Shown piece by piece: positions 1 to 8,703 of a stretch of DNA of 64,000 bases. Origin of the DNA: Owenweeksia sp963758205 (GTDB lineage: Bacteria > Bacteroidota > Bacteroidia > Flavobacteriales > Schleiferiaceae); assembly GCA_963758205.1 (NCBI GenBank), contig CAVWUM010000006.1:992001-1056000 (forward strand). Direction: 5' to 3'. The notes under the pieces are model-generated. The model did not search any database. It saw only the letters and a list, made by a program, of their open reading frames with translations, and was not told the origin of the DNA. The translations under genes and the position numbers were made by a program. The stretch's first letter is position 1. Every line of letters starts with the position of its first letter.

Positions 1-2
1 AG

Positions 3-65
3 TTTATCACTAAAATTCCCCTTGATGAGCTTGCGGGTAGAGTGAATCATTTTTTGGATTATTGA
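3..65 (+). CDS. 3' end of an unidentified gene (partial)
   Basis: The frame is open from the left window edge and ends at TGA 63-65. It encodes about 20 residues of mixed, protein-like composition (ending NHFLDY). The gene body lies outside the window and cannot be identified. It would converge on comEC. It is too short to exclude a chance open frame. Confidence 0.25.
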   Translation, partial: FITKIPLDELAGRVNHFLDY

Positions 66-85
66 CGTGACCTGAATATTACCCG

Positions 86-124
86 TTCATTTTGGCTTAA
101 CCCAAAACGAACCAAAAGATCAAG
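86..124. repeat. dispersed intergenic repeat, TTTTGGTTCG class
   Basis: The intergenic stretch downstream of comEC contains a motif reading TTTTGGTTCGTTTTGGG on the minus strand, followed by AAGCCAAAATGAA. From general knowledge, closely similar strings recur between genes in many Bacteroidota genomes. Only one copy is present here, so the repeat status is inferred. Confidence 0.3.
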
Positions 125-210
125 CCCCATAAGAGTGCCGTAGGTTTAAATAAATTCTCTCATGACATCTCTTCCTTTTTTTCTAGAAGGGTCTTGGGGT
201 GGTTTTATTT

Positions 211-2283
211 TCAAAACCTCCTAACATAAGCCCCCTGCTCATAGGTATCCCAACACTCAATGTTGTTTTCAGCAGCCCACTCTTTCCAGCGCTGGCGCTG
301 GTAAAAGTTTTGCTTGCCGCAGAGTACAATGCATTCCGGAACAAGACTGATATCATTTGGTGGATAGGCTTTGCCACAAACAATCCAGCAAGGGGCGGCT
401 GAGGCAAATTCCCCTTCTCCCACCAAACAAAAATTACTATTGGCAAAACCAAGCATGTTTCCGCTTTTTCTGAAGTTAGTATGGCTAAAGTCACTAGCTA
501 TTTCACAGAAATCTACCTGTTCTACATCATTGGCCCACCAGTGATGCTTTACATGAAAGGTAAGTGCATCATCATCCTTCCAAAAGGTACTATCTGAAAT
601 CAGCACTCCCCTGCCATTTTCATAAAAACCAATTACCGGATGATTCCGAACCCCATACACCACCATTTCCTTTTGTGTTCGGATTTGGTGGGCTTCCAGC
701 ACCTGGCTGCAGCCAAAAATGATAAGTACTACAATAGCTCCTGCTAATCGGTAAAACCTGCCCTGAAAAAACCAGGTGAAAAGCATAACTATAAAAACAT
801 ATAGCAAAACCAGCTCAAGGCGAGTAATGTGGATTTGATCCAACAGGAAGCTGGCCTGCTCCTCAATAAAACTTACTCCGCCATTCATCGCCCAAAGTAG
901 CCATCCATATATGGAAACCAAAAAGCCCGGCACCCAACCAATTACGGAAATTATAAGGGCTATCAAGCCAATGTACATGAGGAAAGTAACCAGCGGTATT
1001 ACCAACCAATTGGAAATTAGAAAAAGCGTAGGAAACTGATGGAAGTAATACAGGCCCAAGGGAAAGGTGGCGATTTGCGCAGCTATGGAAACGGTGGTTA
1101 TTCCCCAGAATTGCTGCAGGAACCAATTGTTGGGCTTCCATAGTTTTTGGAATCTTGGCTGTAGCCAGACTATACCAAACACGGCTGCATAACTAAGTTG
1201 AAATCCTACTTCAAACAGAAAGGTAGGTTTGAACAGCATCAGCAAAATAGCAGATCCTAAAATGGTATTGTATATAGACGTATAGCGTTTGAACCCGCTT
1301 CCAATCGCTACAAATGTAAACATGGTAGCCGCCCTTACCACACTAGCCGACAGTCCCGTTATCATGGCATACGACCAAAGCAATAAAATCAGGATAATGG
1401 TTTTAGTCACCGGCCCGTACTTTATCTTATTCAAAAAGAAAAGCAGGTAGGTTGCCATAAGATAAACTATACCCACATGCAATCCGCTTACCGCCAGCAC
1501 ATGCATAGCGCCTGCTGATGAATAGGCCTGCAACAGCTCATCTTTAATATCATAGCGATACCCCAGCAACAAGGCTTTGGTCACAGCCTTTTGATCTTCA
1601 TTAAGGTTCCATAAATCTATTTGGGCAAGCATGGTTTTGCGAAAATCCTTGGCCCACTTTAACGCGAGGTAGCCGTGGTTTTGAGAAACCAGATTCCAGC
1701 TGCTGCTATCGGCATACGCCTGAAAGTAAATGGCCTTAAGGTTAAGGTAGTTTTTGTAGTCAAACTCATAGGGGTTCATAGGTGGACTCAGCTCGTTGAG
1801 CCTTCCCTTGAGCATAATTCTATCGCCATAAGTAAGATTTTTGGCTGCGCTGGTTTTTTGAAGGTAGAGCATGATTTTGGCGTGCCGCTCCAAATGTTGA
1901 CCTGAATCCTCAATAGCCAAAACTTCAGCCCTAACTCCCATGGAGCGCTCCTTTTCTTGCGGATCATCTAAAAGTTGAATGAGATAGGTGCTTTCATTTG
2001 GAGACAACTCCATAAGGTGATTGGAAAAGTGCCTCTCTGAATACAAATGTGTAATGACCACGCCCAGGCTCAAAAAGAATAGGTTGAGACCGGTACCGAA
2101 AACCCAGCGCCTGCGGTAGTTACTGAAGATAGATTTTGAAAACCCGAAAACCAGTGTGGTGATGGCACCCAGGCCCAGCAGAGCAAGAAATACCAAAAAG
2201 GAGGTTTGTACAAAATTGGCCAGCAATATGCCGGAACAAAACACAAGGAAAACCCTGAATACGGGATAGCGTTGCCAGATCAT
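211..2283 (-). CDS. comEC: ComEC/Rec2-family DNA uptake channel
   Basis: Inner-membrane channel that passes single-stranded DNA into the cytoplasm during natural transformation. The 690-residue protein has N-terminal membrane segments, a soluble region at about 90-210 (DUF4131-like), and a long multi-spanning Competence domain with the family signature AVSGLHVGI near residue 262. The last 140 or so residues are soluble but contain no HxHxDH metallo-beta-lactamase motif. The nuclease-like tail of Bacillus ComEC is therefore degenerate here, as is usual in Bacteroidota ComEC. It stands alone, with a repeat element upstream and an unrelated gene end downstream. Family assignment is secure; the transformation role is inferred from the family. 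Confidence 0.9.
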   Translation of the reverse strand: MIWQRYPVFRVFLVFCSGILLANFVQTSFLVFLALLGLGAITTLVFGFSKSIFSNYRRRWVFGTGLNLFFLSLGVVITHLYSERHFSNHLMELSPNESTYLIQLLDDPQEKERSMGVRAEVLAIEDSGQHLERHAKIMLYLQKTSAAKNLTYGDRIMLKGRLNELSPPMNPYEFDYKNYLNLKAIYFQAYADSSSWNLVSQNHGYLALKWAKDFRKTMLAQIDLWNLNEDQKAVTKALLLGYRYDIKDELLQAYSSAGAMHVLAVSGLHVGIVYLMATYLLFFLNKIKYGPVTKTIILILLLWSYAMITGLSASVVRAATMFTFVAIGSGFKRYTSIYNTILGSAILLMLFKPTFLFEVGFQLSYAAVFGIVWLQPRFQKLWKPNNWFLQQFWGITTVSIAAQIATFPLGLYYFHQFPTLFLISNWLVIPLVTFLMYIGLIALIISVIGWVPGFLVSIYGWLLWAMNGGVSFIEEQASFLLDQIHITRLELVLLYVFIVMLFTWFFQGRFYRLAGAIVVLIIFGCSQVLEAHQIRTQKEMVVYGVRNHPVIGFYENGRGVLISDSTFWKDDDALTFHVKHHWWANDVEQVDFCEIASDFSHTNFRKSGNMLGFANSNFCLVGEGEFASAAPCWIVCGKAYPPNDISLVPECIVLCGKQNFYQRQRWKEWAAENNIECWDTYEQGAYVRRF

Positions 2284-2430
2284 ACGTTCGAGTTGATGAT
2301 ATGAGCGTTAACTGCTTTACAGGTATCAATTGCAAAGCAGCTCTTCCGAATCCCCTAAGTTGTGTGTGTGGTGTTGAAAGTAATAATTTTTTGTGGAATG
2401 TTGAGATTGAATCAGTGCGTATAACATTTT

Positions 2431-2537
2431 ACTTCAACGCAGAGGCGTGAAGTACGCTGAGGGGCGCTGAGAATCCACTATAGACTAACCACTCTGCGGA
2501 ATCTCTTTGATTTTTGCGGCTCTGCGGTGAAACTAAA
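2431..2537. repeat. MITE-like inverted repeat, GxxExxY-flank type, no gene inside
   Basis: Left arm CGCAGAGGCGTGAAGTACGC followed by TGAGGGGCGCTGAG; right arm CTCTGCGGAATC through TTGCGGCTCTGCGGTGAAA. The arms are roughly inverted copies of each other around a short core. Such CGCAGAG/CTCTGCGG segments are known from bacteria that carry GxxExxY genes, where they flank that gene. Here the core has no coding sequence. It fills most of the 265-bp gap between comEC and the T9SS cargo gene. Confidence 0.5.
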
Positions 2538-2548
2538 ATGAGAATTGC

Positions 2549-4127
2549 TTACTCAACCACAAATGGTAACACATCCCCGTGCTCCGTACTCAGGTAATAT
2601 GTGCCACCGGAAAGACTTACTTCAACAGTTTGCTTATCGGAATTGGCCGTGCCCGATAAAACAACTTTGCCATTTACATCAAACACCTTGTAATTGTAGG
2701 GCTTAAAAGGTATAGCAGTATTGGTAAGTTTAAACTTATCCTTAGTTGGATTTGGGTACAGCCAGGTTTGTTGGTGGCGAACTTTGATATATTCTTCTGT
2801 TCCAATGTTATTTAAATCCAGTTTGCCTAAAAGTAAATCTGTAGTACCTGAGTTTGGATTAAGAAGGGGTGAAAGAATAAAGCCCGTGTAGAAGTACTCA
2901 TTTTTTAAACCAGGTTCGATTGCAGCAATGGCCCCCAAAAGTGGCCCACAAACAGAATCTTCAATAATGGTTTGTGACACTACCCTAAAACTAGTATCAA
3001 TAGCCGCAACTACTACTGCTCTTGGATTATTATCTCTTAATTCATCTTTACTTCTTCTGGCGGATATCACAAAATGCTCTTCATCAAAATGGGCATCAAA
3101 GCCTGTGTTATGATTAGAGTGTATAGATGTATCAGAAGAAAAATCGTAATAATGTTTGGCAATAATGGAGTCAGAATTAAGATCATATTCCGTTAACGTA
3201 ATCTGTTGAGGGGCTGGATCCCCTGTTTTCCATTGAAAAGGATTCTCAATCTCATTTGTTAGAAAAACAACTTTATCTCCGCCAAAAAGCCAGGCTTTAG
3301 TATAATATTCATAATTAAAGGCATAAACAGGGATAGTTTTTATAACATTACTCCAGGCATGATCGATTATCGCATATTCGTCTCTCACACCTAATGTTAT
3401 CGTATCATACGTAGTTACTGGCACAAACCAGTTTCCATTTGGTAGCTGGAGTGGGTTGCCTATCGGCTCGTATGCGATACTACCATCCAAAATTCTGAGA
3501 ACCTCGCGATTAACTCCCATGGTTTGTTTATCCACCATCACCTTTTCCACAGAATAAGTGCTATCATAAGGCCCTGAATAGTTGGTAATGAACGTCATTG
3601 AATCCGTACCAGTGTGCATTATGGAGTAACCAGAAGCCCCATAGAGAATCGGGAAGTAATTTGATACAATGATAGATTGAATCATCTGAAATTTTGCATA
3701 AATCCCAATTTAGTGCATAAAAATTCGAATAAATCGGGCTCGGAGCAGATAAGTTTTTGCGCTGAGCAACAACCATATTCGGCCAACCAGGCACTGGTTT
3801 AACGTTAATATGATGGTATGGACTTACGTCAGGAAGCGCGACACGGGCAGTACCTTTAATGTTTAGCTGATAGTCAAAATCAACACGGTGAAATGTTGAC
3901 GATGAGCCTGGACCACCTGTAATACTAGAAGATTTAAAAACATAGTTTTTAAACTTCTGATTTAAAGAATCATGAATCAATAGCTCCGTTGCAAATTCAT
4001 TGGCACCAAAGATGTCATGAAACCTATACTGACCTTTAAGTTCATGCCCGCTGGTTATAAATAAGCTGGTAAGTACTAAGTATATAATACTAATAGACCA
4101 AAAATTTCTTTGATTGTATTCATTCAT
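2549..4127 (-). pseudogene. T9SS-exported protein with C-terminal sorting domain, frameshifted
   Basis: Secreted protein of unknown function, read as two overlapping frames (4127 to 3564, and 3685 to 2549). The first begins with a signal peptide (residues 1-33, hydrophobic IIYLVLTSLFITSG). The second ends in a type A Por-secretion sorting domain: LYPNPTKDKFKL, then VFDVNGKVVLSG, then a SGGTYYL strand. Both halves continue the same beta-rich protein with no enzyme motif. Removing one T near 3674 joins them into one frame of 526 codons that fits exactly. Export by the type IX system is established for this domain. The break is probably a sequence error, but real decay cannot be excluded. No operon partner is evident. 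Confidence 0.75.
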
Positions 4128-4173
4128 AGAGTTGAAAAATAAGGAATTTTATTACACTCCCAACATATTACCT

Positions 4174-4623
4174 TCACCCCTCCCTCACCTCTATAGCCTC
4201 CGTAGTAATTACATTGCTTTTATTTCCGGCTTTATCAATGGCATAGATGTCAAATTCTACGGATTCCTTGGGGTCAGGACCTGTAAGAAACAGGTTTTGG
4301 ATCAACACATTAAATCGCCCTTTAATGGGCACATTGGCACCGCCCGGCACCAACTCCTGTATGCGAAATTCAAAAGGCACATTGATGCGCTTATCCACCA
4401 CAAATAAATTGGCGCTATCGGGGTGAACACCTCCCAGGTCGCCATCACCATCTTCATATTCCAATACAATCAGTAATGAATCTTTAAACTCAACAACGGA
4501 GCCCGGCCCCATACTAATAAGGCTGATTATAGGCACTGGATTGGTTGGGTCTTGCTCTTTTTGGCAGGATACCAAAACCAGCAAACATAGCGGTAGTGTC
4601 CACTTTTTTATTCGATCGGTCAT
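4174..4623 (-). CDS. small lipoprotein, last gene of DUF1501/cytochrome operon
   Basis: Predicted lipoprotein of 149 residues; function unknown. The start is placed at ATG 4623, 8 bp after the stop of the upstream gene, because it gives a clean lipoprotein signal (LCLLVLVSC, lipobox Cys about residue 20). The longer frame upstream lies inside the neighbouring gene and spoils the signal. After the Cys comes a beta-sandwich-like region with an acidic EDGDGDLGG loop that could bind calcium, and a VEFDIYAIDKAGNKS strand typical of Ig/cadherin-like folds. Co-transcription with the four genes upstream is likely from spacing and strand. No catalytic residues are recognised. Confidence 0.7.
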   Translation of the reverse strand: MTDRIKKWTLPLCLLVLVSCQKEQDPTNPVPIISLISMGPGSVVEFKDSLLIVLEYEDGDGDLGGVHPDSANLFVVDKRINVPFEFRIQELVPGGANVPIKGRFNVLIQNLFLTGPDPKESVEFDIYAIDKAGNKSNVITTEAIEVREG

Positions 4624-4630
4624 AGCAATA

Positions 4631-5518
4631 TCAGGGTATAATAAATGAGAAATTCTCCCTCCACCAATACTGACTTTGGCTAGAAGGCATTTGCGTAGCA
4701 TTGCCATGCTCATCTTCCAGGTAATATCTGAAGTAAATGGTAGTATTTGAGTTGAACTGAGCCGTGTTTAAGGAAGCCACCGTGATATTTTCCCAAAGCA
4801 TAGTAACGGGTATTGAGGCAAACGGCACAAAATTGTCGCGGCTCAGGCTAAACTCCACCTTTTGATTTTTCAGGTCTGCTGTAGCCGAAGTATCATCCTC
4901 CACATAAAAAACCAATGTATAGGTTTCATTGGTGTTTAAAGTCATGGCCGATGCCCAGCCATTTACCCGGTTGGTATCCACCCGGTTATTGTTGGCATCC
5001 TGGGCCTGGTAGCCAAATACCGTGGGTGGCAGGTTAGGGAAATCAGGAAGGTTTCCATTAATGTCCTTTGCTCCCTCATTTATCCAGGTGCGTAGTCCAT
5101 CAATCTCTTCATCGGATAGGGGTTTTGCGTATAAAGGCATACGTCCCAGCACCTCATCATCGGTAGTAACACGGTGCATTATCCAGCTTTCATCGGCATT
5201 ACCGGGATACACTCTGTAAGTGTACGATCCCTGGTCATCATTTTTTTTAACCGGATGATACACCAATGATGAATAGGTACTCTGCACGGTGCGGAAGTCC
5301 GGCTCAAAGCTACCATCATGGCAGGTGGGGTTGGCACATTTTACGGCAAATACATTTTGGTGCAAGCCTTCAATAGTAGTAAGGCTCAGTTTGGATACAG
5401 CTGTATCAGTGCCTCCCTGATTTAAAAATGGGTTTTCAGTATTAGTAGTGGTTTCCTTTTCGCATGATATTGCCACCAAAAGCAAAGCCAGGGTGGATAT
5501 GTAGAGTAGCTTCTTCAT
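4631..5518 (-). CDS. lipoprotein with c-type-cytochrome-like CX4CH motif
   Basis: Predicted lipoprotein of 295 residues (signal ALLLVAISC, lipobox Cys about 19). The N-terminal half reads as a divergent monohaem cytochrome c: KCANPTCHDG gives a C-x4-C-H haem site instead of the standard CXXCH. It is followed by PDFRT, then MHRVTTDDEVLGRMPL, which offers a candidate axial Met, and the cytochrome-like C-terminal helix LSDEEIDGLRTWINEGA. The C-terminal half is a beta domain. It shares a stop/start TAATG with the DUF1501-like gene. By analogy with planctomycete cytochrome domains, an electron-transfer or surface-sensing role is possible; the substrate is unknown. An atypical haem site means haem attachment itself is an inference. 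Confidence 0.75.
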   Translation of the reverse strand: MKKLLYISTLALLLVAISCEKETTTNTENPFLNQGGTDTAVSKLSLTTIEGLHQNVFAVKCANPTCHDGSFEPDFRTVQSTYSSLVYHPVKKNDDQGSYTYRVYPGNADESWIMHRVTTDDEVLGRMPLYAKPLSDEEIDGLRTWINEGAKDINGNLPDFPNLPPTVFGYQAQDANNNRVDTNRVNGWASAMTLNTNETYTLVFYVEDDTSATADLKNQKVEFSLSRDNFVPFASIPVTMLWENITVASLNTAQFNSNTTIYFRYYLEDEHGNATQMPSSQSQYWWRENFSFIIP

Positions 5519-6819
5519 TATACAAATGCTTGGTTTAATACCTTACCGGGAAGGCTGGTTGTCATCTCCGTATCAAATCCCAAAATATTGGCGATGGTAG
5601 GTACAATGTCAATGCTCTCGCCCTCCACCCCAGATACAACTTTACCCTGATGCACCACGCTGGGCGGACCGGCCACCAAACAAAATATCTCCTTGCTTTC
5701 AGGGTCGCCATTAGTGTGATCAAGCGCTGCGCGGCCATTCATATCCACAATGGAATTTGGCGTACCGTTTCTACCAATTTCAGGAGCTACAATTAGCACG
5801 GTATCATTAGCCAGTCCGGGTGTACTTTGTATAGTGTTCCAAAGGTGACCCACGGCCCAATCGGCCCTGCGCAGGTTATCGCAATAGCCCGTAAAGTCGG
5901 TATGGCAAACATCTACACCAAACATATTTACCACCATTAGTTCGGGTTTAAACTCCTTTAAAATTTCTTCAGCAAAAAATATGTTGTACATATCGCCACT
6001 CATATACGAGGGCAATCCCCATGGGTTATTGAGTTGCCCGCCAAGGGCCTTTTGCACGATGCCATCAATCCAGGCATCAATTTTAGCGGCATCCTCCGGG
6101 GTATTTTTAATTCCTGAAGTTGCACCCGCTGTCGCTCCAAAGTTGTTGTTGAAAAACTTACGCATTTCATTTTGCTGATCCTTATTGGCTGTAGAAAATG
6201 CCGCTTTGTTTAAAAGGATTTGCCCTGTAGCACTATCAAAAAAATCATTTGGCGAAAGTTGATTAGCACCATATTCCGGGCCATAGTCACCCACAATGCT
6301 GTAATTTAATATGGGGTAAAGATTGTTGGTATGCGTTACCCACCAAGAGTTTAATGCCGACATGGACGGACTGTTGTGCTTGCGGTATAATTCAAAAATG
6401 GTGGGCGATGTTGGCCGCTCCAGCAGGCTCAGGCTGTTATCCGTATATTTTCCGGTAATGGCGGTAGTGTGCCCGTTAAAGTGCCCGGTAGGCCCCTGGT
6501 TATACCTGAACTCCTTAAACAGGGTGCCTGAGTTTTGCAACGGACTGCTTAGTGGCGAAGCGCCTAAGGGCGACATGCTACCGGCTATATCATTAGTAAT
6601 ACTTTCCGCTCCCCGCAAAATGCTGGGCATAAGGTTACCATCAATTTTATGTACACTCTCACGGTTGCGGATACCGCCTGCAAAAAGGCAAAATACAACG
6701 TGGTTGGCTTTACGCGCGCCTGTAGGGGCAAACAGAGTACCGCCCGGCAATACGTAGGGCAATGCAAATGCCCCTGCTGTTGCCAAACCTGATTTTCTTA
6801 AAAACTGTCTTCTGTTCAT
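5518..6819 (-). CDS. DUF1501-like, Tat-exported alkaline-phosphatase-fold protein
   Basis: 433-residue exported protein. The N-terminus NRRQFLRKSGLATAGAFAL is a Tat signal. The body has the layout of the DUF1501 family (alkaline phosphatase/sulfatase superfamily): FCLFAGG near the start, HTDFTGYCDNLRRADW, APEIGRN (compare the family SEFGRT), and GRAALDHTNGD (compare the family GRDHW). The C-terminus has the family pattern IDIVPTIANILG. No sulfatase formylglycine motif (CxPxR) is present, so sulfatase activity should not be assumed. It overlaps the cytochrome-like gene by 1 bp and sits 12 bp after the 168-residue lipoprotein gene. DUF1501 proteins commonly pair with cytochrome and DUF1549/1553 proteins in Planctomycetes, which supports the module view. 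Confidence 0.8.
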   Translation of the reverse strand: MNRRQFLRKSGLATAGAFALPYVLPGGTLFAPTGARKANHVVFCLFAGGIRNRESVHKIDGNLMPSILRGAESITNDIAGSMSPLGASPLSSPLQNSGTLFKEFRYNQGPTGHFNGHTTAITGKYTDNSLSLLERPTSPTIFELYRKHNSPSMSALNSWWVTHTNNLYPILNYSIVGDYGPEYGANQLSPNDFFDSATGQILLNKAAFSTANKDQQNEMRKFFNNNFGATAGATSGIKNTPEDAAKIDAWIDGIVQKALGGQLNNPWGLPSYMSGDMYNIFFAEEILKEFKPELMVVNMFGVDVCHTDFTGYCDNLRRADWAVGHLWNTIQSTPGLANDTVLIVAPEIGRNGTPNSIVDMNGRAALDHTNGDPESKEIFCLVAGPPSVVHQGKVVSGVEGESIDIVPTIANILGFDTEMTTSLPGKVLNQAFV

Positions 6820-6831
6820 GACCGGTAGGTT

Positions 6832-7338
6832 TTAGTAGTAGCGGTATTCATCGCTGGTAAGTATGGCATAGTAAATATCAATGGGTTCCAGCTTGCTGTT
6901 GTTGGCAATCTGGTTTACCAAAAACCACTCTTCCTGCTTGCTGGGTAGCCTTATCAAAAAACGCTTATAGGTTTCCTCCACAAATTTTTCGGGCTCAGCG
7001 CGCATTGCGGCCATAGAAGGAATTTTGGCTGACTGATCGGCCAACAGACCCTTAATAAGAATGTCAATGATCAGCGATTTATCACCTATGGAAGTATAGG
7101 CCCTATTCATGCTGAGGAGTTGTTCATTGGTGATGCTCTTCTCAAAAATATCGGTGTACATAATGGAGATAAACTGCTCATCCGATTTGAGGTTTTTCTT
7201 TTCGCTTGCGCTGGAATAAAGCGCCACATCTCTTATCTGGTATTGAGTTACCACTTCCTTTTGGCAGGAGAGTGAAAGTACAATGGCCATTACAAGCAGG
7301 CCAGGGGCTTGTAGCTTTTTAGTTAAAGAAGTAATCAT
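6832..7338 (-). CDS. lipoprotein of DUF1501-associated operon
   Basis: 168-residue predicted lipoprotein (signal GLLVMAIVLSLSC followed by QKE), otherwise largely alpha-helical. The C-terminal region FVEETYKRFLIRLPSKQEEW, with a terminal SDEYRYY, matches the spacing of a repeated helical unit also seen in the next gene upstream. That unit is similar in style to DUF1549 or DUF4214 'LGRxPT..E' helices; this is my reading, not a confirmed domain hit. It overlaps the upstream lipoprotein gene by 20 bp. Function unknown; it may be a partner of the DUF1501-like protein. Confidence 0.7.
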   Translation of the reverse strand: MITSLTKKLQAPGLLVMAIVLSLSCQKEVVTQYQIRDVALYSSASEKKNLKSDEQFISIMYTDIFEKSITNEQLLSMNRAYTSIGDKSLIIDILIKGLLADQSAKIPSMAAMRAEPEKFVEETYKRFLIRLPSKQEEWFLVNQIANNSKLEPIDIYYAILTSDEYRYY

Positions 7339-8173
7339 CGCTGCTCAAAATATTTATTTGCAATTGCTTGTAATCCTTGGTGGCCTGAAACTCTTTAGTA
7401 AGCGTTACCATTATTGCTGTTTCAGGGTTTTCAAAAAGGTACTTGTGATATAGGTTTATTACCTGCCCTTCAAAATAGTCGTCCGTTTCAAAGAATATTT
7501 CAATAAAATCCTCCTTTGAGGTGCCGCTCTTGAGGAAAAGTGAAGCAGGAAATCCATCCACCATCTGTTTGCCATTTTCCAGTTCTACATTAGTGGGATA
7601 TCTGAAAAGGAAATTCTGAAAAGTGGCTACCACAAAATTTTCGGTGCCCATATTTATATCATCATAATAGATGTTATACACCGACCTGCGATGAATTTCA
7701 ATAATGTCGATTTGATTTTGATTGAGCAGAGCCGGGATTTCAAGGAGCTTTCTTAAGGTTTCTTCCACCATAAGCCAGTACTCCCTGGTAGGCCCGGTGG
7801 CATTTTTCAGTTGATCCACGGCTAATTGGTAATCGCGCTTTATAAGTGAGGTATCCACAGACTCCAGATAGTCGCCCCTTATAACATCATACAGTTCTCG
7901 ATTGTATTCGGGCAAGGTTTGTATTTGAGCTATTAAGCTGGCCCGGTCATCTTTAAGGGCTTTTTCACCCAGCGTAGCCAGGGCGGCATCAAATTCGTTT
8001 TGTGTGGCCTTTCTCCCTACAAGTGTAATGTACAGGCGGTTTACGTAGGCTTCGCGCATCTGAGCGGTAACTATTTGCTCATTGGGCGGCTGGTTGTTTT
8101 CTACTTTCTCAAATTCAGTTTTACTGCAAGCTAGTAGCAACAAACTCAACGCTATAGAGATAAAGATTTTCAT
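7319..8173 (-). CDS. DUF1549-like helical lipoprotein, first gene of the operon
   Basis: 284-residue predicted lipoprotein (SIALSLLLLAC, lipobox Cys about 16). Residues 40-60 read YVNRLYITLVGRKATQNEF, which resembles the start of planctomycete DUF1549 domains (IDRL..LLGRxPT..E). A second such unit occurs at FQNFLFRYPTNVEL, and the protein ends LSSDDYFFN, parallel to the SDEYRYY end of the next gene. It leads a five-gene minus-strand operon with 20-bp, 12-bp, 1-bp-overlap and 7-bp junctions. The upstream 119 bp separate it from a divergent gene and should hold the promoter, but I found no confident -7/-33 pair. Function unknown. Confidence 0.7.
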   Translation of the reverse strand: MKIFISIALSLLLLACSKTEFEKVENNQPPNEQIVTAQMREAYVNRLYITLVGRKATQNEFDAALATLGEKALKDDRASLIAQIQTLPEYNRELYDVIRGDYLESVDTSLIKRDYQLAVDQLKNATGPTREYWLMVEETLRKLLEIPALLNQNQIDIIEIHRRSVYNIYYDDINMGTENFVVATFQNFLFRYPTNVELENGKQMVDGFPASLFLKSGTSKEDFIEIFFETDDYFEGQVINLYHKYLFENPETAIMVTLTKEFQATKDYKQLQINILSSDDYFFN

Positions 8174-8292
8174 ATTTTAACATAACTGACTGAGAGTAAA
8201 TATAGTACAATAGCAAGACTTAACTTTTTCAGTATGGTTTAATTTATGATTAAAGATTTCTTTAGCACCTTTGACCTCAACAAGGAAAATCT

Positions 8293-8703
8293 ATGTTAAA
8301 GAAAAGTTTCACGATACTGTTTATTTTGATTGCGATGGCCGGCTACTCGCAACAAATGAAGATGACCAAAATTGAACCTACCAATATTACGGCCCGCGTA
8401 GTAGGCGTATTAGGAAACAGCAACCTGGCCGTACTTTACGTTACCAAGGTGGATACTTCAAATACCTATAACCTTGAAGAAAATACTGAGATACTTACCC
8501 GCTTTCACTTTGGCACCAAAGCTACCAAAGGCGACCCCGAGCTACCAGGTGTAAAAAGTGATGATGTAATAGAAGCCGAAATTGCCGGTAAGCTGGATAA
8601 AACCAGCGGACAAATGGATTACACGGTGTTGCGCTATAACGTACTCGAGGTTATAACTATAGAAAAGACTTCAACTGAAGTAAATGATTCACCTCAAAAG
8701 TAG
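8293..8703 (+). CDS. hypothetical secreted protein, 136 residues
   Basis: Short protein with a signal peptide (FTILFILIAMAGYSQ, cleavage after about residue 20) and a periplasmic or secreted beta-rich body. No known motif is recognised. The region ENTEILTRFHFGTKATKGDP is suggestive of a small OB- or lipocalin-like sandwich, but that is weak. It is divergent from the DUF1501 operon and converges on the HAD gene, with 49 bp of 3' overlap. It could be reader or sensor for neither; no functional link is claimed. Confidence 0.6.
   Translation: MLKKSFTILFILIAMAGYSQQMKMTKIEPTNITARVVGVLGNSNLAVLYVTKVDTSNTYNLEENTEILTRFHFGTKATKGDPELPGVKSDDVIEAEIAGKLDKTSGQMDYTVLRYNVLEVITIEKTSTEVNDSPQK

Noticed and set aside
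5518..6819. Sulfatase acting on the sulfated polysaccharide
   Set aside because: The protein lacks the CxPxR formylglycine motif and follows the DUF1501 pattern, so a sulfatase role and a link to the polysaccharide locus are unsupported.
4174..8173. An anti-phage defence system
   Set aside because: All five products are exported or lipoproteins with no nuclease, NTPase or sensor domain; nothing suggests defence.
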